Positions 43,202 through 55,200 of a stretch of 64,000 nt of DNA are shown here, piece after piece; position 1 is the first letter of the stretch, and every line of letters begins with the position of its first letter. Below the pieces are notes generated by a model. The model worked only from the letters and a program-made list of their open reading frames with translations, had not been told where the DNA came from and made no database searches. The DNA lies in contig OZ017752.1 of the NCBI GenBank assembly GCA_963969365.1, positions 2,356,001 to 2,420,000 on the forward strand, written 5' to 3'. Position numbers and translations under genes: made by a program. The DNA is from Asterochloris sp. CNOR1 (taxonomy: Eukaryota > Chlorophyta > Trebouxiophyceae > Trebouxiales > Trebouxiaceae).

Positions 43202-46200
43202 ATGGCCCCCTTTTGCCTGCTGCAGGGCATCAATGAGGTTCGTGTGACTCCCATTCATGACGAGGATGAGGATTATATGCACAAGGCCCATGCAGCGCTG
43301 CAGGTGACCAAGCAGGGCATTTGTGATCCTGAGAGGGTGGCCCTGTCTGTGTGTAAGGCTGAGCGTGTGTTGATGACCTGCAGGCGGAGCTGCACAGCAC
43401 CCACGCACGCATCGCAGCCCTTCAGAAGGCTCTGGATTGCAAGTCTGCAGAGGCAAGCAACCCCTGCCTGACAGTCTGAGCTGAGCATCGGGAACTCTCA
43501 CGCCCGTGTCTGGTCGGGTCTTTCAGCTGATGCATGCACCGCGTCCTGCTCTCCAAAGATGACTGCAGCAGTCTCTGGATATCAGCAAGCACGCTGCGCC
43601 CTTCATCAGCATGCTGCTCACTGCATGCAGGGCAAGGGGCACTTTGAAGGGGACCCCTCAGCCTGGGCCTTGCAGCTGTCAGCCAAGGGCTCTGAGCAAG
43701 TGCCCTTAGACCTGAAGCAGGAGCTTCAAGTCTTCAGGAGTACCTGCAAGCAGCTGGGCACAGAATTGGTAGAGCGCAATGAGCAGATCAGAGGTGATCC
43801 CACGTGTGAAACAGCAGCAGGTTGCACCAGCCAGCCTTGGCGCACAATGAGCATCGCGCAGATTAATGTGCTCAAGGGGTGCAGCATCAGCAGGCTGCAT
43901 TAGCCAGGCATCATGTCTTTGCGCAAACCGATTCCTCAAGCAGTCGCAGACTTCTGGATAACTGGGCAGGTGTGTTGTGGCAGGGGATATCTGCTGCTGC
44001 TCAGCCTTCTGCCAAGCCAGGCAGGCCGGCGCATGCGCGGCTGCCGCAAAGCAAGCACAACCTGTGCCTCATGTTCTGCAGTGTGGCGGGGCCAGGCAGA
44101 GCGGGAGCAGCAGCAGGCCAAGCAGCTGGAGCAGCAGTTGCGTGAGACCCAGGGCAGCACCCAGACTCTGGAGCAACAGGCAAGCGTCAAGCCTGTATCG
44201 CTTGTTGGGGGTTATAGAAACCCAGCTGGCATTTGCTCCATTGGCAGCATCTGCTAGCACATCTGAGGGTGCAATGCCTGCTCATTGCAGTGCTTGTCCC
44301 TATGCTTGCTAAGCGCTGAGCGGCATCGCATTTCTGAAACTGAAGGTGATTGCCTGACATGCAGCAGATTGGGAGGGTAGACGTGGGGGTCATATTGCCG
44401 CCCAGTCCTTGCAGAGGGATGCTCGGTGGTGGCTGCGGTGCCTGCCGCTTCAACACTGCCTGCCTGCTATGATTGGGCGCCTGTGACTGGCGGCCTGGCA
44501 GGTTGCGTGAGAGGAAGCGTGCGGCTGCTGGGCTGTGGTGCCTGCTGCCTCAGCTGTGCACGCCTGACATGGCTTGGGTGCCTGCAGTTGGCGGTCGAGC
44601 AGGCTGCGCGTGAAGAGGCTGCACAGAAGGCAGCTGCTTTCGAGCAGGCTGCACTTAGCCTGCAGCGCCAACTGACGGCTGCGGCATCTGGCGACTACTC
44701 TACAGAGTGAGCCTGACTCCATGCATGTCAAGACTCTGTCCTGGACACTAATGCATGGCCTGCATGTGCTACAGAGCTTGGACAGCAGCAGGGCAAGCAA
44801 GCAGCTGGCATGCCACCATCTGTACCTTCAAAGCATGCAGCATTGCTGTTGTGAACCCACATGGTCGTCCTCTCCGCGCTGCCTGGAACTGTGCTGCTGC
44901 TGCTGCCCACTTCAAGAGCACCTGAGCAGTCCCGGCGTGCAGGTCTGGGACTGCTTCAGAGGTGGAGCTGCTGCGCCAGCAGGTGCAGGACAAGGAGGCA
45001 GCCGTCCTGGAGCTGGAGGCCTACATTGCCAAGGTGGTGAACGAGGGCGTGGCCAATGACACCACACTCAGGGTGAGATGTGGATATGGCCGCGGAGAGA
45101 TGCCAATGTGAACCTGGCCAAGCAGACCCTCTGGCGACAGCAGCTCAGCAGTGAAGGGCAACTGGGCGGGACGGTGTATTGGGAAGCCAACACGTCTCTG
45201 CTTCTGCGTCTGCTTTGCAGACATGTGCGCCCCACACCTCACATGTGGTGGGTGATGAGTGTGTCGTCAACGACCTCACCCTCCAGGTGAGGCCAAGGGG
45301 GTTGGCGCAGCTGCCATGCAGGGCAATACGGGCAGCCGCCTCCTTGTGCAGAGGAGAAGCTGCACAAGAAGCTCTTCAGCAGCCTTTAGAAGGAAACTTA
45401 TTGCTCAACGAGCAGCGTGCTTCCTGCTGGTGAAATATTGGCATGCCATGCTTGGTGTCAGCAGGCTGCTGTCAGCAGCCCTGGGTATGTGATGGACACC
45501 CTCCGCCTGCATTGGGAAATGGATGTTAGGCCAAGTCAGGTCACAGTCTACTGCGAGAGTTCCTGTGCAATACCACATGGACACCACAGCAGTTGCAAAT
45601 TGTCAGCTTTGCCAAAACTCGCTCAAGGTGAAGTCAGCCCATGCAGGAGCGGCTTGAGGCTCTCCATCAACAGGCGTCACGCATAGCTTGTGGCAGCCAC
45701 CCTGCAGGAGCCTTAGTGTCTCCCTCCGCGCAAGACAACTAGCCCCACACCTGGCCTGTGACACCGTCCATGCAGGAGCTGCATGAGGCCCTGCAGGCCA
45801 AGGACCAGGCGATTGCCCAACTGCGGCAGCAGGTGATGGTCAGCGAGGACAGCAGCGCAGATGAGGGGGGGAACAAGCTTGAGCAAGCCAACCGTCGCAT
45901 CTCAAACCTGCAGGCTCAGGTTTGTCTGCCGAGTGAGGGCACCTGCCTCACACGGACATGCAGCGGTGCGCGAGCGTCTGCCACCTGGTGCTCTGCAATC
46001 CAGGCACATGATGGTCAGCTGCTGTCACAATCTACCAGGTCCTGCGCTGGGCCAATGCTGCAGCGGCAGGGAAGGAGGCTGCTTTGGCGTGTCACTGGGC
46101 CTGCCTGCCTGCATGTCAGCATCTCCATGCTGCAGGCAGGCAGGTTGTGTCACTGCCCTGTCACACTGTGGTCATCATGGCCAGCGTCAGCATCTAGATG

Positions 46201-49200
46201 CACCCACTTTGGCGTGCCACACCCATCCTGCAGGTGTCGATTACATCACTCCAGTCCCTGGAAAGCTGCGGGGCATTGAGAGCATTTCAATGTGCTGATC
46301 AAGCATTTGTTATGTCTCGTTGCAGGTGCACCAGTTGCAGTCCCACCTGGACTCCTCCAGCACCTCTGAGGCTGCGCAGAGTGATTCAGATGCCGACGCC
46401 AGCTCCAAGCTGCAGCGCGCCTGGCGGGATGCCAAGGCCAACAACCTGGCACGCCAGCTGCTCAACCAGCAGAGCGCGGCTGCTGAGGCTGCGGAGCAGA
46501 GCGCACGACGGCTTTGCGCTGCACAGGAGCAGGTGGAGCAGCTACGCACGCAGGTAGGCCTGCCTGATCTAAGCGCTCAGGGTATCTATCGCAGCAGCTG
46601 TGTTGCCCCAGTGCAGGACCAGGTGTCGGAGCTGCACACTTAGGTATGCCCAGTGCAACCCTTGCAGGCTCCCTTGCAGCAGCTACTGCCTCACAGCTTT
46701 CAAGCACAGGTGCAGGAGAGCTGTACGCCTGTATGCTGCAATACCCTGAGGATTTAAGCAAAGTGAAGCTTGGCGCCTTAGCAGGGGACTTTAATGCTCC
46801 TGGAACATACTGAATGGCCTTGATGGTGGTGACTAAGTGGTCTGTGGCAGCTTTCTGCTGAATGACAGGTCTGCATTAGGCTATGTCAAACAGTGCAGTC
46901 ACTACCAAACACTTGCTGTTGACAGCTGCCTGTAAGCTCAACCAGCACCCTGCCTACATGCTCTGCCCCTCTTGTGCAGGTCCTTGATCTGGAGGGTCGC
47001 CTGCAGCAGAGCACAGCCGAGCACGCCGACTTCAAGGAGGCGGCTGGTGCCAACCTGGCTGTCATTCAGGAGCAGCTCCAGCGGCTCAAGGGCCAGGCAG
47101 GGCCTGCTGACACTAGTGCAGACCAGGGTGAGCACCTTTGGTGGCACACACCATCAAGCAGCAGGCTGGGTGTCTGCCTGGCTGCTCAGCATTTGTACTT
47201 GGGGCAGTTTGCTTTGTTTTACTTCTATACCAAAGGCCCCAGCGGATGCTACTGTTGCTGTTCCAGAGTAGGGTGAGCACCTGTGATGGCGTGACACTGC
47301 AGCTTTGTATCAGCCTGGCATTTGAGCTTCTGAGGCCTCTGCAAGCACGTTGCAGCAGATCAATGGGCAGCCCACCAATGGAGCGCCGTGACCTGGTGCT
47401 GCTGTAGAGCTGGAGGGTGTACGTACACAGCTGAAGGTTACTGAGGAGGCGTCCCGTCAGGCCAAGGACAGTCTGGCTGCAGCAGTGGCCTCTGCAGAGG
47501 CTGCAAATGCCGCCGCTGCCACTGCAGGAGCCCGGGCTGATGGGCTGGAGCGCCAGGTATGCGTGCAGGGAGCTTCTGTATGTGTAGTCATATCACTGGC
47601 TGGTGCCTGCGACCCTATGGCAAGGATGTCAAGCGTCACTGGGTCCCGCTGGCCCAAGACCTGCAGAGCATTGGGCCAGCAGTGCACTCTGGCTTGCTGT
47701 CCTGTTTTTGCCGTCATGACAATCATGCGCAGCATATTATGTACAGCTCTGTGGTGGGGCGCATGTAGCCCTGGTGGCAACACTTTGGATGTTGTGCAGG
47801 TCCAGGGCCTACAGGCAAGCCTGCATCAGCTGCAGCTGGAGTCCGCCCAACAGGCGCAGGCAGCTGAGACGCAGGCTTTGGAGCTGGGCAGGCTGCAGGT
47901 GGCTGCCCTGAAGCAGGCAGCAACGCACCAGGAGAGTACTGCCCTGCAGGACGCAGCCCTGCACGATGCGCAAGAGCAGGTCACCTTGCTGCAGCAGCAG
48001 CTTGAGGACTCGCAGATGGCCCTGGCGGCAGCCCAGGCTACTCTGATTGAGCAGCAAGCTCGCAGCTGCGAGGCTGCTGTGATGCATGCAGCTGCCATAA
48101 ATCAAGTCCGTGCAGACTCGGCGGCCCAACAGGCTGCCGCAGAGCAGGCCAATGCTCGGGTTGCTGAGCAGCAGGGACGCTTGGAGGGAGCAGGTGTGAT
48201 GTTCGCTGCTGCAAGGCAGCAGGCCAGCGCAGAGTCTGCAGCGCTGCAGCAGCAGCTGCAGGGTAAGCAGGCAGCGCTGGACCGTGCCCTGGCAGACCTG
48301 CAGGAGCAGCAGAGGCTTGCACAGGAGGCTGATATGCTACGCATGCAGGCGCAGCACGAGGCATCTGACAGCGTCACAGCCCTTGAGCAGCAGGTGAGCG
48401 CTTTCCCTCCGTTGGATCAAGCGGCATCCTGCTGTGGGAACCTCAGGGCAGATTTGTGATGCCTGTTGCTCAGGTCTTGATTGCTCTGGTCTGCTGGCTG
48501 GCCTCCACCTGGACTGCTGCAGGTAGAGCAGACCAGGCGTAGTGCTTACAGACCAGTTAGGCAGCATGGTAAACTTCTGCTTCTGCTTGGGTTTGCCGGC
48601 TGCATTGCACTGCCTTGTGCAGTTGGAGCAGATGAGGGGCAGCGCTGAGCAGGCAGGTCTGAGTGCTCGTGACCGGGTGGCTGCTGCTGAGGAGAGGCTC
48701 AGCCAGGCACAACACGCGCTCGATGAGGCTCGCTGAGAACATGCAGAGCTGGTGCAGCAGCACGATGCAGCTGCCGCTGCTGCTGCCAGTGCCTCCGCTC
48801 AGGTGCTGCCCTCTAATGCAGCACCACTGCCCTGATAGCAGTGCCCCCCTCCTTCAGTCAGTGCCTTGCACACTGAATCATTTGTACTGGTTCTGACTGG
48901 CCTGCAGGCCTGTACAGCACAACTCAACGCTCTGCTGGTGCTCCTTGAACGATTCGACGCCCAAAGACGGTGGCTTCTGTGGTGCAGGTGCAGTCTCTGA
49001 CTCGGCAGGTTGAGGAAGGCCAAGCTCAGGCTGCCAGGCTGGGAGCAGACCTGCAGGCTGCACAGGCAGCCTTTGCGGATGCCCAGGCGCAGCTGGCCCG
49101 CCTGGATGCAGATGCAAGCGCCCACAAGGCGCGGGCCGACCAGGTGCACAGCTGGCTGCACGTCTGGTCTTCATGCTGTGCACGCTTTGCTGTGCCTCTA

Positions 49201-52200
49201 ACACAAGCTGAATGCCTGAGCCAGGGGTGTGAGGCAGGTGCACAGCTGGCAGCCTGTCCTGATGAGCTGCAGCAGATGCTGGCAGACGCTTAGGCCGGCC
49301 AGGCTGAGCTGCCAGTAGACTTGCTGCTTGCTGAGCTGTGCTGTCTCCGAGCACCTGATAGAACAGCAATATGCTACTGGCCACAGAGTTGCAGTTCAGC
49401 CGTCACAGCTACAGTCCTCAACCACGAGAACAGAGCATTGGTGTGATGTCTTGCAGGCGGAGCATGCAGCATTGCAGGCAGGCAGCCACGATCAGGCTGC
49501 AACTGCAGCTGAGCAGCTGCAGAGTCAGCTCTCTGAGCAGCAGAGGGCTGCCCAGACACTGCGCCAGGACATGGCAGCAATGCAGCTGCAACTGATTGAG
49601 GAAGGGGCAGCCAGCCGGGGTATGGAGCAGCAGAGGGCCTCTCTGGAGCAGCAGCTTGCCTCTGAGCGGGCCAGCAGGCAACAGGTGGAGCACGAGAATG
49701 CGTCCCTGCAGCAGCAGCTTGCCTCTGAGCGCTCTAGCCGGGCCCAGCTGCAGGAGCAGATGAACACCCGCCTCAGCGAATTGGCTGGTGCTGAGAGCCA
49801 GCTGGCAGCTGCTCAAGCTGCACAGGCAGAGCTGCTGGCTCTGCTGGGGACAGCACGGGTTGGCCAGGCTGATCTGCAGGCTCAGCTAAACGCTGCTAAG
49901 GCGGCGCAGGCCGAGCTGCAGTCCCGATTGAGGGCAGCTCAGGCTAGGCAGCGGCAACAGGGGGATGCTGATCCAGGAGATGGGCAAGCAGCAACGACTG
50001 GGGACACAGCTTCAGTGCAGAGACCTGAGCCTGGCAGTGCACAGGGTCTACTTGCCCAGATTGTGACGCTGCAGGCGCAGGTAAGAGGCGGCAGCACTTG
50101 TCAGATCAACCTGACACCCCTTGCTGCGACATGCAGGCAGCCAGACTGTTGAGGCATCTGGCTGACTGCGACCTGGCCATGCAGTCTGCTGAAGCCTTGC
50201 AGCCTAGCATCAACATTGCTGCCATAAGAATGCGGCAGTGCCCCTTTGGCTGCCCCACAAACGAGGTTCATACATACGGAGTATCCAGCAATGCTAGGCA
50301 CCATCACACCTGCCTTCGTGCGTATTTGTTACTCTTCTGTGCTTGCAAGGCTCTCTGTTCCCGTACGCCGGCAAAGGACCCGCCACCTCTGTGCCTGCAA
50401 CACGCGGCAGCCCCGCTCTGCAGGCCCAGCAGCTGCGAGCGGAGCTGGCAGATGCTCGCCAGGGGGAGAAGGTGCTGGAGGCAAAGATAGGGCGCCTGGA
50501 GAGTCACGTGCAGCGGGGCCCAGACAGCTCGACCAGCAGCCGGCGCAGCACAGAGGCTGGGTCCCAGCGCCAGCGCTCCTTCACCGTGGGGCAGCAGAAT
50601 GAGAGCATCGGGCTGCTTGAGGCAGAGAACGAGCTGCTGCAAGCCCAGATCGCTGCTGCTCAGGTGGTGGCGGCCCGGAGGCGGCAGGTGGGGCCTGGGC
50701 CCTGGGTTTTGCTGTACACGACAAGCCGTGTAAAGGGAAGGGTTGTAGTGTTGCCTGACACCTGTGATTTTTTGAGCAGACTGGTGGCTGGCCTGGTCTG
50801 CAAAGCTTACAGGCGCTCCAATGCACAGAGGAGCGCTCTCAGTCACTGACACTGATCAGGCTGGCGCAGGCATCTGCTGAAACCTCTCTGGGTCCTGTCC
50901 AATGCACAGCATGCACAATTGTTGTCTCACCCCTTGCACAGCTGCAGGCCCAGCTCATGTTTGTCCTGTACTGCAAGCTGTTGCTATTCCTCCATAGGAG
51001 GCGCAGCTGATGATTGTCATGTGCCCAGCATGCAATCTGTGGTGCCCATGCTGTGCAGGAGGCTCAGGCAGCTGAAGAGGCCAAGGGTCACATGGAGGCC
51101 CAGCTGAAGTCGGTCATCTCGGGCGGCGGCCTACTGTCGCCCTCCGAGGTGGCCGTAGCCACGGGCGCTGAGGTGGCGGGGAGGCCCTCAGAGGCTGTGC
51201 AGCTTCAGGTCGTGCAGCTGCAGGAGCAGCTGACCAGGGCTGCAGCAGAGCACACTGCTGAGCTGGAGCAGGTCAGCTCTGATTCAATGTTCTGCACTCC
51301 CTGCGAGGCTGTGTGGCACTGGCTGGGCTGCTGCTGACACAAGACCCTGTCAAGCGTGGTTCAGGTCTGCTCCTGGCTGCACACTCTGTGAGACAACATT
51401 GCACTCGCCTGCTGGCAGCCTGTGCAGCATGTCTCACTGCCAAGCTGGCGCAGGTTCACTTTGCTTCTCACTGTAAGGCCCTGTGCCTGCAGGCATGCAT
51501 GGCAGCGTTCGTCTGGCCATTGTTTCACAGTCTGTTGCAGGTGCAGCAGCACAACCGGATTCTGCTGTCCCAGGTGCGCCGGTTGCAAGAAGGAGGTGAA
51601 TCAGCAGCCTCGTCATCATCTGGAGGGTCTGCCGCCCGCCGTGGCCTTGCAGATGAGCCCACCAAGCTGCTCCATGCAGCGCAGGACACCATCAAGCTGC
51701 TAGAGGCTCAGGTGAGCCATTCGTTCCGCTCGCATGGCACTACGGCTTACCTCAGGCTGGAAGAAGAGTCTCAGGTTGCGTACATGGCAGCTTGCGTCCA
51801 ACATCAGTCATGCCATGCCTGGCGCTGAGGGCCAAGAGCGCATGACACAGCATCGGCATGGTTGCCGTGCATGCGAAGACAGCTCATGGGGCTGTGCTTT
51901 ACCTTGACATGGGGCAAGATTTGTACTGAAGACATCAACCTGCTGCAGGTCTCGCAGCTGACGCGTGATGCCAAGCAGGCAGCAGGGCCCCCAGATAGCG
52001 CAAAGGGTGCCAGTGTTGATACGAGCCTGCAGTCGCAGGAGCAGGTGACGCTCCTGGAGGAGCAGGTCAAAAACCTTCTGAAGACCCTGAGCCAGGTCTG
52101 GAATGCCTGATCTTGGTACAGCCCTCCCCTAGGCCAAGCATGGCTTGCTGGCTGCCGACTGCCATCAAGCTCCAGGCATCATGCATTGGTAGTCGTTCTG

Positions 52201-55200
52201 GCATCACACAGGGTCTCGTCACACATGCTCTTTCTGTTTTGTCGCAGGCAGATGAGGAGGTCAAGCTGCTAGATGCCAACCTGCAGACAGCCAATGCAAG
52301 CATGTACTCCATGCAAAAGGAGCTTTCGCAGTATGAGAGCTTGGAGGCTGACAGGGCTGACCAGGTTTGCCATACAAGTCTATATTGCAGCATGATGCGC
52401 TGGCCACAATGCTGGCAGCTTAAGGCGTGCTGCTTGTGCCTTGAGCATGTAGGCAGGCCCTGCAGTCTGTGGGCCGTTCCTTGCTGAGCACGTTGGGCGA
52501 CAACAAGCAGCAAGTACCCAGGCTGCCTCACTCCATGCAGGAGCAGCAGCGGCAGCAGGAGACTGAGGCGGCAGCTGCTGCTGCAGCCTCAGCTGATGAA
52601 AGCAGGGGGCGGGAGCGGACCTTAAGTCGGACCAAGTCTCAGGTGACTGCAAGGACAGCAAGTCGCCTTTGCTGAAGCAGGGCTGTGGGCCCCGCAGAAT
52701 AGTGCTGGGACGCAGCGAAGCGACGCTGGCACAGGATGGCGGCACCAGCATGCACTGCCCTCAGATGGATGCACTGGCAGGCGCTTGTGCAATGCTATCG
52801 CACTGATCTGCTTGACACCAGCTGTTGCTTGGCTGTCAAGCCTGACCTTGCTGGGGCATTGTTGAGGCCTGCCACACTGCCTGCCAGAGCCTGCCACGGT
52901 CTCCAGAGCTTCATGGCCGTTCTGTCAGCAGATTGACCACTGCCCACCTCGGTCAGCACCAGCCCCCCGTGAGCTAAAGAGCAGCACAGTCAACGAGCTG
53001 CTGGCAACCCCTTGAAGCACAATCCAGCAAGCGCACCCCAGCAGATTGGTCATGTCTGCCTGCAAGTGGCTCAGTCAGCCCCAGACCCGGAGGTTCATCT
53101 GTAATGCCCCCAATCCTTGCGTTTCATGAGTACACCTGCTCCCGCTTGCAGGTGGCCCAGTCAGCGCCCGCTCCCCTAGAGCGCAAGAGGTCCACCCTCA
53201 GCAAGCTGCTGAGCAGCCCCTTCAAGCGCAACAAGGTAAAACGCCCCTCGTCCACGCCGCGAGCCAGCAAGGACATCGAGTTTGGGCAGCACCCTGTGCT
53301 GCTGGGTGAGGAGAGGAGGGAGCCACTGGAGCGCTCGCAGACGGCGATGCCTGCGCTGCACAGAGGGCGCAGCCACGTCTCCTTCCTCGAGGATGGACCG
53401 TCTGCCAATGTGAGGCATGGGGAAGCAGGGCTGACACAACTCGTTGGGGGTGCTGCTGCAGACGTCTGGTCCCAGGCCTTGTGTACGGCTGCCAGACAGC
53501 GACGCCCATGCTGGGCAGGGGGCATTCCGTGTTGGTGCTGGACGTGGGGGCATCTGATGGTGTGACGAAGGGGCCGCAGGGCTGATGTATCTCCTGATGG
53601 GGTCCGGGAGCCCCAACTGCACTCTTTTTCATGGTCTGGCCACACATCTGCCATCTGTCTGCCGGATGGTGACGCCCATGCGTCAGGAAGGGCAGCCAAG
53701 CCTCACCCCTGGGTGAGGGACCTGCCGATGCGAGTTCGCCAAGCTGCAAGATGGCAAGAGCTTGCTGGGTATGGCTCTTGGCGTTTCTCTGGTTCAAGGT
53801 CGTCCTGGCAGGCTGGAAGGTCTGCCATGAGTGATTGACACTTGTGACTGACAGCTCCTGTGACTTTACAGTGCTGTGTGCAGGGGTTGAGCCCTGGCCC
53901 CATGGCACAGCGCCTGGCATCTGTGACCCAGCAGCTGGAGATGGAGCGCACCAAGACCCATCAGGTCGTCCAGCAGGAGCGCACCAAGTCTACACAGCTG
54001 GAGCTTCAGGTGCGCTTGCAGTGTCTTGCAGACTGGCACTGGGGACAGTGGCATGCATGCAGGTGTTGTCTGACATGCTGCAGGCAGGTCAGAACTGCAA
54101 GTGTACCTGTTGTGTGGGGCCTGCCGGCTGTGGGCAGGCAGTGTAGACCTGCAGGAGCGCTTGCGGGGCGCCACCCCATCGGTGGAATATAAATTTGCGG
54201 TGCCCTACCTCAGGCTCAGTGCATGACTTGAGACTTTGAAGAGTGCTGAGCATCTTGACACCAGCGCGGTTGGGTACCACCGTGGTTCACATCAGCTTTA
54301 GGGGAATGCTGCACAGCCAACTTTGCAGACTTCGTGATCGCAGTGACATACCATATCTGCCTGTGCTGCAGGTGGCAGAGCTGCAGCAGGGCTCTGTTGG
54401 TCAAGTGCAGGCTGAACTGCGGCGGTCCCAGGCGGCTGCCACTGATCTGGCTCAGAGGATGATCAATCTGCAGAACCAGATTCTCACAGATGCTGGTGGG
54501 GGCTACTGACCAGCAAGTCACCGTCCAGCTGTGGATTGCACTGAGCATGCTGTCCTTGTCTTCGTCACCAGTCCCCTTGTCAACGCAGCTCTGAAGGACG
54601 TGAAAGACAGGCATGCATGTCGAGCTTGCTGGACTGCTGATTGCATGCATCTGCTCTGTGCTGCCAGCAGCTGCACAGCCGACTTACCATCACCAGCCCA
54701 TCATGTGTGGTGCAGGAGTTGAGCCTGAGTGGGCCAAGGCGCCACTCCAGCGTGACAAGTCGAAGGTGGTCTTTCGGGCAGCCCAAATGGACCAGCAGGC
54801 TGTGGCGGAGCTGCAGCGGCGCCTGGAACAGTCCGAATCAGACTGTGCCCGCATGGAGCGCCAGCTGCAGCAGCTGCGGGGCAAGGGGGTCAGGCCGGGT
54901 CTGCTTCATGACAGCACCAGCCAGTCTGACAGCAGCGCCACTGCCCGCAGTGCTGGTGATGGGCAGGTCTGGCAGGAGTCACAGGAGCTGCTGCAGGCCG
55001 CCCGCAGGGAGTGCCAGGAGCTTGAGTGGCAGGTGCACAGGCTGCAGGGGCAGCTGATGGATGTGGGGCAGGGGCACGAGGCGCGCAGTGCTGCTGGTGA
55101 GCCTGGCCTGCTGTGGATCTGCCCGCTTGCTGCCAGCGAGGAGTCGCTGGTGGCATCACTGCCCAACTGCAGGCCAAGCACTGCATGCTTGGAGATTGCT

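Noticed and set aside
46604-49330. Reassignment of TAG or TGA to an amino acid to rescue coiled-coil segments
   Set aside because: TAG ends DGD, the secreted protein, GT31, DRC10 and DRC12, and TGA ends SF3B6, PYROXD1 and DUF1517 at the expected protein ends, so both are normal stops here.
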